DNA from: Saccharum officinarum
Lineage: Eukaryota; Streptophyta; Magnoliopsida; Poales; Poaceae
Direction: 5' to 3'
NCBI GenBank assembly: GCA_020631735.1
Contig: CM036154.1
Coordinates: forward strand, 673,093 to 737,092
DNA length: 64,000 bases
Shown here: positions 48,146-58,900 of the stretch, piece by piece
Numbering within the stretch: position 1 is the first letter of the stretch
How the letters are laid out: every line of letters starts with the position of its first letter
Position numbers and translations under genes: made by a program
The notes under the pieces: generated by a model
What the model was told of the DNA's origin: nothing
Database searches by the model: none
The model's input: the letters and a program-made list of their open reading frames with translations, nothing else

Positions 48146-48202
48146 GTAAGTCTAGCTGAGTACATTCTCGTACTCAGGGCGTTGTTCCCATTGTTGTTGC
48201 AG
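48146..48202 (+). promoter_or_regulatory. GT...AG hairpin module, LTR-2 copy (57 nt)
   Basis: GTAAGTC, then CTGAGTAC/GTACTCAG (perfect 8-bp stem, loop ATTCTC, 48156-48177), then TTGTTGCAG. Confidence 0.5.
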
Positions 48203-48615
48203 ATGTCAGATGTACTACGGGTACTGCTCCAACTGTCTGTATCCGGCGATGGGTGACAACTAGGACCTTGGGCAAAGGTCTTTCTGTTAGTCTTATCTAC
48301 TGCTTTTGTGGACCATGATATCGACGGCACTGTAACTGAACTAAGTGTGTGTGCGTAAAATTATTGCTTCCGCTACTTTATGTTGAACTATGTTGTAAAA
48401 ACTTTTATTTCCGAACTCCGATGTATCTTACCTTTATGATCAGATTTATGTATCGTGCGAATTGTGGCTTGCTAAATCTCAGTACGATTTGGTTGTATGT
48501 TAGTGGTTTTGAAATCCTTCGTGATTTCACGGAATCTCGGGTTATACGGGTTAAGTTTGTTTAAATTAACCGCTGTCTCGGTGGAAGATTTTCTTACTTA
48601 ATTTCGTATAATTAC

Positions 48616-48715
48616 NNNNNNNNNNNNNNNNNNNNNNNNNNNNNNNNNNNNNNNNNNNNNNNNNNNNNNNNNNNNNNNNNNNNNNNNNNNNNNNNNNNNN
48701 NNNNNNNNNNNNNNN
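48616..48715. other. Scaffold gap (100 N)
   Basis: A run of exactly 100 N, at the very end of LTR-2 and 71 bases before the next LTR. Confidence 0.99.
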
Positions 48716-48786
48716 CACTTGTCTCTTCCAAACCCTACCTCCTGCTCGTGTCGCGGATCTGTTGTGCGGGTCGCGGTGGAAGTGAG
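48716..48786. other. 71-bp island of unknown origin between gap and LTR
   Basis: It contains no LTR sequence. GC-rich text such as TGTGCGGGTCGCGGTGGAAG precedes the LTR. It should be the target DNA of the third element, but it shares no target duplication with 63124 onward. Confidence 0.4.
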
Positions 48787-51020
48787 TGTTAACCTCCGGT
48801 GTTACGCAAGCATTTGCATGGCAATCATATGCATGGCATTTCATATCATCATAATCATACATGTTAATTTGAGTGAAATAAAAGCTTAGAAAGTGGTATT
48901 TTGAGATGTAATATATTAATGTGCTAATCACATTCCATCAAAATTTTGCAACTACAAATCTTATATCACTTAGAATTATAGTTCAATTTTTGGAAGCAAC
49001 TAGATGACTCAAAGTTTTGTCAAAAAATTGTTCAAAAATATTAATTAAAATATAAAAATACTCCTTATTTTAGCTTTTATTCTTCAATTCAAAATCTATT
49101 GGGAATTTTTAGTTGGCCCCTAATCAAAGTTGTAGAGAATTAAATTCTAAGCAACTTTATTTTTGGGTCAATTCCAGAAAATGTCTTCTTCTTGTTCAAA
49201 ATGGGTTTGAAATTTGTGTTTGAATTTGATTTGAAATGAAAAAATTTGAAAAAGATCAAAACCAGCTTAGCAGCCGCCGCCTCGGATTCGGCCCGCTGGC
49301 CGAATCGGCCCGCGCCACTCCCGCGCGCGCGCCGCGTCCGCCTCCGCCGCGGCCCGGCCCAGCCAGCCCCTCTCCCCTCCTTCCGCCCGCGCGCGCAGCT
49401 GGCGCCCGGCAGCAAACGCCCCCGCGTGGCGGCCGCATGCCGCGATGCCACCGCGTGGCGCTGTGGACCCGCGCCCGGCGCTCCACTTCAAAACGACCGG
49501 CACCTGGTCTCCATTCCATTTCCCGCCTCGCCTGCTCCCTTTCTTCCTCCTCCGGTGAAAACCGCAGCGGAAACACCGCTCGCCACCGAGCTCCGCCACC
49601 GTCACCGCCCTGTTCCGGCACCGGTGACCACCTCCGTCCAATTGCCCGTGCACGAGGCTCCGCCCCATCCTCCCTCCTCGAACGAGTGTCGCCTTCTCCT
49701 CGTTTGCCCGGTAGGGCTCAATTTTCCCTCGCCTCGCCGCGCCACCGCGACGTGCCGTCGAGCCCGTGCTCCGCCACCGCCTCGCTCGCCTATCTCTGCC
49801 CTCCCAGCGTCTCCTTCACGCGTTCGCCACTCTTTGCGAGCGTTTTTGCGCACCTTAGCTGGTCCGCGGTTTGGCCGGAGCCGGCCGTTGGGCCCTCGGC
49901 AACCGCCGCGACGTCGAGGCCACGGAAGCCTGGCGACCATCGCTCTGCCCTCCGTTCTCACACCTTCGGTGGACTGGGCTTGCGCCTGTGGGCCGCGCCC
50001 CGAGCAGGCCGGCTCGGCCGTTCCCCCGCGCGCGCAAAGGCCGGGCCAAGAACGGCCATGGGCCGGTTTGATTCCACGGGCCGGCCCAGTTTCAATAATA
50101 AAAACCGTTTTCTGTTTTCTTTTATTATTCTTGATGAAAATGCTTTTGGAAAATATCTTAGCAGTCATTCAGCTCCCAAAAATTATGAAATAAATTTATC
50201 TAGATTCATTGGAACCAGATCTACAATCTAAAAATATTTGCATGTCATTTTGGAAATACTTTTCTGTAGAGCTTTTAATTAATTCTTAATATTGCTGATA
50301 TCTTGTAAATAGCTAGTAAATCCTATATGTATCAGAAAATTATGATTTTAAGTTTGTTAATCTTCATATAATCATGTACTTACTAGGAAAAATAATGTTT
50401 CATGCATGTGCTATGGAAAACTTTGGAGAAGTAGTTCAAGTACCTTTAATGGCTGATTTTTTGTTATTTTTGCTAGAGAGCAAAACTTTGTATAAAACAT
50501 GCATGTGATAATTTTTGTACAGTCATAGTATGCTATGAAGAACCTAGGAAAAAAATATTAATTCTGTTGTTTGACACTTTTCATAGTACAAAGTAATTTC
50601 ATGCTCATTTTTATGCTATAGCTTGTCATTTTTGTATAGGATAGTTTACTTATCCAAATGCCATGAAATTTTTATGGTAGTCTGTTTAGAGTAGTATTAT
50701 GCTACTGTAATTTTCTTAGATTTTTTAGGAGCATCAGAATATATATGTTGCTATTCAAACCTATTATTACTTAGGGTTTAAGCAAGTGTTGCTTTAAAGT
50801 GTGATTAAGAAATTAGTAAAGCTTTGGTGTATCTTTGAAGCATTTCATAAGATAGGTTACTTAACATAATAGTAGTAGAAGAGAATGCAGTAGATGACAT
50901 GTGCTTGTAGTGTATAGTTTCTTGGATGATGTTGACTACCTTGCATTTCAACATATTCATTGCATTCATCTCCTTCGATGCACACTTGCATAATCACTTA
51001 CGCGCATTGGCATCATACAG

Positions 51021-51165
51021 GATCGAAAACCGAGAACCCAGTCGTCTTACCCGAGGAGCCAGAGGAGCAGATCGAGGTGCAGCAGCAGGAGGTGGCAGAA
51101 GCCGAAGAAGAGGTCGGTGAAGATCTCCCGGAGTGCCCGATCACGTCCGAGCTCCTTCGAGAGAG
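51021..51165 (+). other. Acidic ORF-like block, 5' LTR copy
   Basis: Preceded by CATACAG and ended by AG/GCAAGCCCCGG. The frame encodes TENPVVLPEEPEEQIEV and then EEEVGEDLPECP. One base is lost after ECP compared with the 3' LTR copy. Confidence 0.4.
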
Positions 51166-52160
51166 GCAAGCCCCGGAGCATTTCTCTCCCGGTTTGCAAA
51201 TAATTTATTATTAACTTTACTTAATTTGATGCATTACGTTTAGGAGTTGTTTGCAAACGTTGCTCGCATTATACCTTGCTTACCTTTGTTATACCATATC
51301 CTTGTTACCCTGGTATCCGCAGTCAGTCAATGCTTAGCTGGCTTAGACCGGTAGAAGTCGGGTGATTTCCTGTCACCTGCGAGCTATAGGTGGTTACCTG
51401 GATCTGTTTGGTTGACTATGAAGTCATGGTATAACTAAGTGTGAAATGAATTTGAGACCGGGCGGAAACTTGCAGGGTTTCGGACTGTAGTGTTTTCCGT
51501 CTGTGTCGGTTAAGGACCGTCCGTTGTTGTCCCTCGGGTCATGTTGAACGCATGCCTCACATTTAGCTGGCCGGATAAAGTACCTTCCCGACCGCGAAAC
51601 TGGGAGATTATTCGGGCCGAGTGAATTGCCCGCAACGCACTGTACCGGAGCAGTAGTGGCAGGATACGGGGGCGCGATGATAAGGCCAAAGAGCAGTCGG
51701 GCGGCCCCGGGGTACAAGTGGGTTCCTGGCAAGCTCGCGACTTTACCTGAATGGTTGACTCGGTGACCAACACCTCACTTTAGCGGGTGAGTGAGGTTTG
51801 TGTGAGGAATAACTTACCAGCTGGTTAATAATCGATTCGAATCGCCATCGTTCACTGGATAGTGAACACTTGACTTGAGCTACTTCATCGTAGTAATATT
51901 GATGAATCACTTGGATAGTTATGTGAAAGATGACATGATAACTACTGTTAATGATCAATGGTAATCCTTACTTGCTTAATTACATGTTACTCTAGCACCA
52001 TTGCAAACATAGTTGGCAGGGTAATAAAGAATTAATTACTGCAATGCTTTTTGGAAAGGAGTTGCTAAGTTAAAAATGCTTTTCTTGCAAATGAGTCAGC
52101 TATCCCACCAGAAAGCCTATCATGATTCCTTGGTGTCTCTTATTTTCTGGTTTATGACGG

Positions 52161-52215
52161 GTAAGTCTAGCTGAGTACCTTCTCGTACTCAGGGCTTTGT
52201 TCCCACTTGTTGCAG
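52161..52215 (+). promoter_or_regulatory. GT...AG hairpin module, 5' LTR copy (55 nt)
   Basis: GG/GTAAGT is followed nine bases on by CTGAGTAC/GTACTCAG (8-bp stem, loop CTTCTC, 52171-52192) and by CACTTGTTGCAG/ATG. The GTAAGT is a near-ideal splice donor. It could serve the acceptors at 53441 and 54770. Confidence 0.55.
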
Positions 52216-52654
52216 ATGGACAGATGTACTATGGCTATTGTATCAACTGTCTCTATCCTGCAAATGGGCGGAAGCATAGGACCATGGGCAATGGTCATTC
52301 GTTACTTCTCGTCTGATGCTTTTGCTGGAGATGATCACAAGCTGGCACTTTATTCCAAAATGTTGTGTGTGTGCGTGATTTGAACTAACCGCTTCCGCTA
52401 CTTTTATTCAAACCTGGTTTTGTAATAACTATGTTTAAACTCCGATGTATTTTTATGCCGCGAAACTTTTATGTAACTTATGATGGTAACCGTTAAACTT
52501 AGTACGATCTTGGCTGTTATGAGAAATGGTTTGAAATCCGTCGAGATTTCACGGACTTACCGGGTTTATACGGGCTTAAGTTTGTTGAATTGTCCTTCCG
52601 TTGGATGATTTTTTCCTACTTAATTTCGTATAATTGGGCGGTTCTGTTACAGGC

Positions 52655-52666
52655 TGGCATCGGAGC
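52655..52666 (+). promoter_or_regulatory. Primer-binding site (initiator tRNA-Met type)
   Basis: TGGCATCGGAGC starts three bases after the LTR end. It matches the usual TGGTATCAGAGC complement of plant initiator tRNA-Met except for two transition changes. Confidence 0.75.
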
Positions 52667-53441
52667 ATGGTTTAGCGTGATTACTGTTCATAAGTGTATT
52701 TAAAACCAAATTTTATTTAAAAAGTGTGATTTTAAAACTAAATGTGTGCCCAGTGGTCATATCCTGTATGCCCAGTTAAGGACTCTAGGTGGCTATTTTA
52801 AGTACTAACTTGGGGTTCTTGCACCATATTTCTCTTTCGTTGCTCATACGGCGTGCTATTGTATGAGTGCCACTTAATTGAGTGGTAATGTATGGATCAG
52901 TTACCTCTACGCTTTGGTAAGTGTGAGCTGTGAGAGCATGATCGGATACACCGCCGATCTAGGAGAGTGTTTTTATATGATACTAGAATAATTACATGTT
53001 GTACACATGTTTTTATGAAAGTATCGCATGTGTGGGTGTTCCGTCCGTTGAGGCGATGCTGTCAATAGGACGATGTGTGTGGGTAGTTACTACCGTTGTA
53101 CACGCATCTGGGGATTCGTATAGAGCGCGTAGGTAGATTTACTGCTTTCATGCATTCATGGGGAATGGGCTAAAATGAATTTTCTACAGGTACATAACAG
53201 CGTTTATCATGTAGATCGAATTAGTTACGTATATGAGAGATCGTTTGTATGCCACCGAATTCATCGTTAGATATCTTTATTTTCTAAGTTTGTGAGAACG
53301 TAAGACTCGCGCATGCATCATACTACCTGAGCATTTCATTCATAACCTGCATTCCTCCCTTATAAAAGGATTATCCCAGTTTGATAAAAGTGACATCAAC
53401 TTAAAATATGTCTTACCGGTAATTTAAAACTTGTGCTACAG
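52667..53441 (+). other. Leader between primer site and extra ORF
   Basis: AT-rich and without coding sequence, it ends TTGTGCTACAG directly before the ATG of the extra ORF. This resembles the 3' end of an intron. Confidence 0.45.
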
Positions 53442-54413
53442 ATGGCCCGCACGAAGAAGACTGTCCGTAAGTCCACTGGTGGAAGAGCACCCCGTCACCA
53501 GATGGCCCCGCGGGAACGCCGCAGCACGGACACTTTTCTAAGTGAGTTTGGCATGCCCACCTTGCTTTGGAGAGTGCTCCATGATGTGGGGTACCCAGAG
53601 GGTCAAGAGCCAGTGTACTCTTGGAATGAGAACCAGCTAGCTAGGATGGACTTGCAATAGTGGAGATCACCGTCCCTGCCCTTGGTGATGTGCCAGAATG
53701 GGATGGTTGGCATTTGGAGTTTGAAGGACGCACTCCAGTTGAGGGTGCAGAGGGTGCAGCCTTTCACGTCATCCGAGACATAATGAGTAGGTTTCCTAAT
53801 GAGTTGACAGCAGCTTGGCAGGTACCTTCCCGAGAGATGATCCTCGTGATGCCATTTGGGTGCAACCGCAAGGAAGTGCCCTGGTTAGAGGCCCAAGTGA
53901 AGGACAGGCTAGCGACAACCACACCATGAGTGCCATGTATGCAACCATCAGAGCATACCAGGGTCTTGAGAATACCTATTGGACCTTGACTGGTCTAAGA
54001 GGTGATGATCGGCTTGAAGCAAGGAAGCAGAAGAAGAAGCAAGCACGTGCTATAGCTAGCTTGCAGGAGCAGTTGGCCGACATGAGCTTGCAGCGAGATC
54101 GGGCTCTCGAGAGAAGTGAGAGTGCTATGCAGCGGGTGCAGACGTTGACTCAGGCCAACAGAAATGCAGACCGCATGATGAGACAGCTAGTGCAGGAAAG
54201 GAATGAAGCCTGGAACGAGAGGGACCTTCTCAGGCAAAGGTCGAGGAGCTAGAAGGGTATAACGCCAACTTGCATGAAGAGTTCCATGCCCTCTACAACG
54301 GGATAGGCCCGTATGCTCCTCCGGACGCCGCCCAGATGGACGTCGACGACGATGCCGCTACTGATGGTAGCGATGGTGACGCCTCCGACCTCGACGACGG
54401 CCTCAAGAAGTAG
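53442..54413 (+). CDS. Extra retrotransposon ORF: histone H3 tail mimic + coiled coil + acidic tail (frameshifted)
   Basis: The ATG at 53442 opens ARTKKTVRKSTGGRAPRHQ followed by MA. This matches mature histone H3 residues 1-21 at 16 of 21 positions, keeping A1, R2, T3, K4, R8, K9, S10, T11, R17 and Q19. K14 is Arg and K18 is His. No histone fold follows. Next come a globular-looking part (FLSEFGMPTLLWRVLHDVGY, VEITVPALGDVPEWDGWHLE, FEGRTPVEGAEGAAFHVIRD), a Lys/Gln-rich coiled coil (ARKQKKKQARAIASLQEQLA, then RALERSESAMQRVQTLTQAN) and an acidic C-terminus (MDVDDDAATDGSDGDASDLD). The frame shifts near 53657, 53815 and 54240, and the last frame stops at the TAG at 54411-54413. Total is about 323 codons. 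The position between primer site and gag is unusual. The function is unknown; mimicry of H3 is inferred from the sequence only. Confidence 0.7.
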
Positions 54414-54770
54414 GCTAGTTGCCTTGCGTTAGTGATAGGCTCTGTCGCGATGGCCTTCTTTTGGTTCCCATGTATCGTGTTGTATCCTGTTCGATCTTGA
54501 GACTGGCGATCTTTTGGATCTTGGTTGTGTATGTGATGCTTGAACGCATGAAAGTCCAGTGTATGTATGCTGGCAACGTGGTTGTATGGAACGCGATGTT
54601 GCATTCGAAGTAATTTGATTAGTGATGTTGTTTTAATTGGAATGTGATTATTGTGCCTCTGTCTTATTGCATGACTTGTTCTCTTCAATAAATTCAGTAT
54701 GGCATGATTGTTCATTCGGATACAATTACTACCACTTCGCTCAATTATTACTTGTTGCTGAAATATGCAG
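54414..54770 (+). other. UTR-like spacer between extra ORF and gag
   Basis: T/G-rich DNA with TGTATGTATG and an AATAAA at 54687-54692 resembles a plant 3' UTR. It ends with TTGTTGCTGAAATATGCAG just before the gag ATG at 54771, an acceptor-like border. Confidence 0.45.
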
Positions 54771-55957
54771 ATGGCAAACACTCGCCGTGCCACGTATGAG
54801 GCCGCTGAAACTGGTGGCAACGGTGCAGGGGCTGGTGGGGGTGGTGCAAACAACGTCAACCACCAGGAGCCACAGCCAGAGCCACAATTGCCCCCTCCTC
54901 CACCGCTCACTGCAGAAGTGTTCTTCGCACAGTTCCTTGGAAGCCAGCGCAACGCCGAGCAGTCACAAAAGAATATGGAAGATTTTCTACGTACCATCGC
55001 TGAAAATGTTCAGAGAGGAAATAATCAAGGTGGTGGCCATGGAGTGAACCAGTACAGCAATTTCAAGGATTTCATGGATACTAGGCCACCTATTTTTAAG
55101 GAAGCAGCCGAGCCACTCGACGCTGAAGAATGGATCAACACTATGGAAGATAAGTTTCGTGTGTTGAGACTGACAGAAGTCCTGAAAACAGAATATGCTG
55201 CACATCAGTTACAGGGACCGGCAGGGATGTGGTGGAAGCATCACCGCACCACTTTTCCTCCCAATGCCCAGATTACTTGGAGAGAATTCACTGAAGCGTT
55301 TAAGGGAGCTTATATTCCCCAGGGTTGGTTGAGATGAAGCTCGGAGAGTTCTTGGCCTTGAATCAGGGTACCAAGACTGTAACACAGTATTTGCATGCAT
55401 TTAACAACTTGTGCCGCTATGCTCCAGACATGGTCGACACAGATGCAAAGAGAATTGCTAGTTTCAAGAGAGGGTTAAGTCCGAAGATGATGAAGCATGT
55501 GGGTACCAATACCCGCGCCAGGTTCAATGACTTTGTCAGTGATTGTTTGAAACAAGAAAAGAACAACAACGCCTACACTGCATCCAAGAATCGCAAGAGG
55601 GTGTTTGAGTCAGGACCATCACAGTCTAGAGTTGTCACTGCAAATCGTCTTTCTTATCGTCCGTCCGCACCTGGTGCAAGGTTCAGGCCTCCACAGCATA
55701 AAACTCAGAACTACAAGGGACCACAGAAGTCGTACAAGATGGTCGTGCCGCCAGCAAAGATCACCGCAGCTATAGAACAAAGCAACTCCAAGGGAGCAAT
55801 AGGATCTGCTGGTACAGTGAAGGGCCCTGCTACAATTGTGGTCAGCCAGGCCACTTTTCAAAGTTCTGCCCTTATCCGCCTAGAAAGAAGCAACAGACTT
55901 ACACTGCCCGTGTACACCATACCACCGTTGATGAGATTCCTGAAGGAGAACCTGTAA
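54771..55957 (+). pseudogene. gag of the third chromodomain element, one frameshift and a shifted zinc knuckle
   Basis: The frame starts MANTRRATYEAAETGG. It has a Pro/Gln-rich N-terminal part, then the capsid region with YSNFKDFMDTRPPIFKEAAE, LDAEEWINTMEDKF, WWKHHRTTFPP and ITWREFTEAFKGAY. The frame breaks at about 55330 and resumes as MKLGEFLALNQGTKTVTQYL and RIASFKRGLSPKMM. The CCHC knuckle (CYNCGQPGHFSKFC, about 55830-55875) is intact only in a different frame. gag forms the virus-like particle of the element. Confidence 0.85.
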
Positions 55958-58900
55958 CTGCCGGTAAGTTTCTTGTTAACCATCACCCTGCAGTTGTTCT
56001 ATTTGATTCTAGATCCTCGCATTCTTTTATGAGTCAAGCATTTGCACGGAAGCATGAACAACTATGCACATAATTGAATTATGATTATCGCATAAGTTCA
56101 GCAGGGGCTGATGTGCTAACCAATAAGATGGTTAGAGCGGCAACCCTTGAGTTAGATAGTCGGAAGTTTCGAGTGAACCTGATAGTTATGCCGGGACTAG
56201 TTTTGGATGTAATAATAGGAATGAACTAGATGAAAGACTGGGAGCAGTCATAGATACAAGCAGTCGATTGCTTACCCTTAAGGATCCGCAGGCAGAGGGT
56301 ACTTTTCAGGTACCATTGCCCAAAAGAATAGACCTTGTGAGTGTGACCTGTGCCATGGAAGTTGTTCCTATCCACCAGATCCCGGTAGTGTGTGAGTTCC
56401 TGGATGTGTTCCCAGAAGAGTTACCTGGCCTTCCTCCAGATAGAGATGTTGAGTTTGGAATCGAGTTGATCCCCAGAATAGCTCATATTTCGAGGAGACC
56501 CTATCGGATGCCTCCGGATGAGTTAGCTGAGTTGAAAAAGCAACTAGAAGAATTGCTAAAGAAGGGGTTTATCCGACCAAGTAAGTCTGAATGGGGATGT
56601 CCTGCCTTGTTCGTGAAGAAAAAGAAAGAGGGTACTCTAAGAATGTGTGTGGATTATCGACCTCTTAATGCTGTAACTATCAAGAATAAATATTCCTTTG
56701 CCTCATATCGATGTTTGTTTGATCAGTTGGCTAAAGCTAGAGTGTTCTCCAAAATAGACCTAAGATCAGGGTATCATCAGATAAAGATCAGGCCATAAGA
56801 TGTCCGAAAACCGCCTTTTCTACCAGATACGGGTTGTACGAGTATCTTGTTATGTCCTTTGGCTTAACAAATGCTCCTGCATACTTTATGTATCTGATGA
56901 ATACGGTTTTCATGCCAGAGTTGGACAAGTTTGTAGTTGTCTTCATTGATGACATTCTAGTATACTCTGAGAATGAGAAAGATCATGAAGAACATCTGAG
57001 AATTGTCTTGACCAGATTAAGAGATCATAAGTTGTATGCTAAGTTCAGCAAATGTGAATTTTGGTTGAAGAAAGTTCCTTTCCTTGGTCATATTCTATCG
57101 GAGAATGGAGTTTCGGTAGATCCGAGCAAAGTGCAAGAGGTTATGGATTGGAAAACTCCAACCACAGTGCCAGAAGTCAGGAGTTTCCTAGGGTTAGCTG
57201 GTTACTATCGCCGCTTTATCCAGACTTCTCGAAGATTGCTAAGCCAATGACAAGTCTGTTACAGAAAGATCATAAGTTCGTGTGGACAGAGGAGTGTGAG
57301 ACAGCTTTCCACACCTTGCGGAAACTGTTGACCACTACTCCAGTTCTTGCACAGCCAGACATCGAGAAACCTTTTGATGTGTTTGTGACGCCTCAAAAAC
57401 AGGATTAGGCTGTGTTCTAATGCAAGAAGAAGAGTCATTGCTTATGCCTCCCGTCAGTTGAGAAAACATGAAATCAATTATCCGACACATGATCTTGAGC
57501 TTGCCGCCGTGGTGCATGCCTTAAAGATTTGGAGACACTATTTACTTGGTAATGTGTGCAATGTTTTCACCGATCACAAGAGTCTCAAGTACATTTTCAC
57601 CCAACCAGAATTGAACATGAGACAGCGAAGATGGTTAGAACTAATTAAAGATTACAACTTGAATGTACAGTATCACCCTAGGAAAGCCAATGTGGTAGCC
57701 GATGCTTTGAGTAGAAAGTCGCATTGTCTGAATATGCAACCCTTACTCGAAGATGGTTTTAATCTAATGCACCCTGTCATGTTACATAGTATTCAGATCA
57801 GTTGCACCTTGGAGAGTAAGATAATAGAAGGTCAGAAAGCAGACAAAGGGATATTCCACATCAAAAGGAAAATTAAAGAAGAACCTTCAAAACACTTCAG
57901 AGTGGACGAGCAGGACGTGTTGTGGTTCGACAACCGTCTTGTTGTTCCAAAGGATAGAGAGCTTAAGAATAAAATTATGGATGAAGCTCATCACTCTAAG
58001 TTATCCATTCATCCTGGCAGTAGTAAAATGTATCAAGAACTAAGACCTCGTTTTTGGTGGACAAAGATGAAGAAGGAAATTGCAGCCTATGTGGCCCGAT
58101 GTGACACATGTTGTCGAGTGAAAGCTATTCACATGAAACCTGTCGGATTGTTGCAACCTTTGTCAGTACCTAGTTGGAAGTGGGATGATATAAGTATGGA
58201 TTTCATCACAGGTTTGCCCACTACTCAGAAAGGCCATGATTCGATTTGGGTAATCGTGGATCGTCTTACCAAGACCGCTCACTTTTTGCCTGTCAAGACA
58301 GTTTATAGACCACCTCAATATGCGAGAAGTATATTGCGGAGATTGTGAGATTGCATGGCATACCGAAGACTATAGTGTCTGACAGAGGGTCCCAGTTCAC
58401 TGCTCACTTTTGGGAGCATTTGCACAAAGGTTTGGGGACTAGTCTGATTCGTAGCACTGCTTAACATCCTCAAACAGATGGTCAGACTGAAAGAGTTAAT
58501 GCTGTTTTAGAAGATATGTTGAGAGCTTGTGTGTTGTCTTCCAGAGGTTCATGGGAGTCGTGGTTACCTCTAGCAGAATTCGCATATAATAATAGCTATC
58601 AAGAAAGTATCAAAATGGCACCTTTTGAGGCTTTGTATGGACGAAAGTGTAGAACACCTTTAAACTAGATTGAGCCAGGGGAAAGAAGGTATTATGGTAT
58701 TGACTTCATGGAAGAAGCCGAAAAGAAAGTTCATATCATTCAGCAAAATATGAGAGCAGCTCAGTCACGTCAGAAAAGTTATGCGGATAAAAGAAGGAGA
58801 CCACTTGTGTTTGAAGTTGGAGACTATGTTTATCTAAAAGTCACGCCAATGAAGAAGAAGCGGTTTGGATTACGCAGAAAGCTTGCCGCCAGATTTGTAG

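Larger units (their letters stand above)
44650..48615 (+). repeat. LTR of a second chromodomain-gypsy family (LTR-2) inserted in TNPD
   Basis: It starts TGTAACACCCCTGGG immediately after GATCCCCTC inside the TNPD coding sequence. It reaches ACTTAATTTCGTATAATTAC at the gap, so only about the last 15 bases of the LTR (GGCGGTTCTGTTACA in relatives) are missing. It has the same block order as the LTRs at 48787 and 59281 but is clearly diverged from them. Whether it is a solo LTR or the 5' LTR of a longer element cannot be seen because of the gap. Confidence 0.85.
48787..52651 (+). repeat. 5' LTR of the third chromodomain element (3865 bp)
   Basis: It begins TGTTAACCTCCGGTGTTACG (the 3' copy has TGTAACACTCCGGTGTTACG) and ends GGCGGTTCTGTTACA. 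Blocks are AT-rich start, GC-rich part (49260-50090), AT-rich middle, acidic block (51021-51165) and hairpin module (52161-52215). Compared with the 3' copy it has many extra single bases, mostly in homopolymers. Confidence 0.9.

Noticed and set aside
49236..50231. 331- and 315-codon open frames
   Set aside because: Same GC-rich LTR segment. The second LTR copy (59773-60697) breaks these frames by indels and they have no domain.
53442..53660. A genuine (truncated) histone H3 gene
   Set aside because: Only the first 21 residues resemble H3. The histone fold helices are absent, the continuation belongs to a retroelement ORF, and the gene sits between the primer site and gag.
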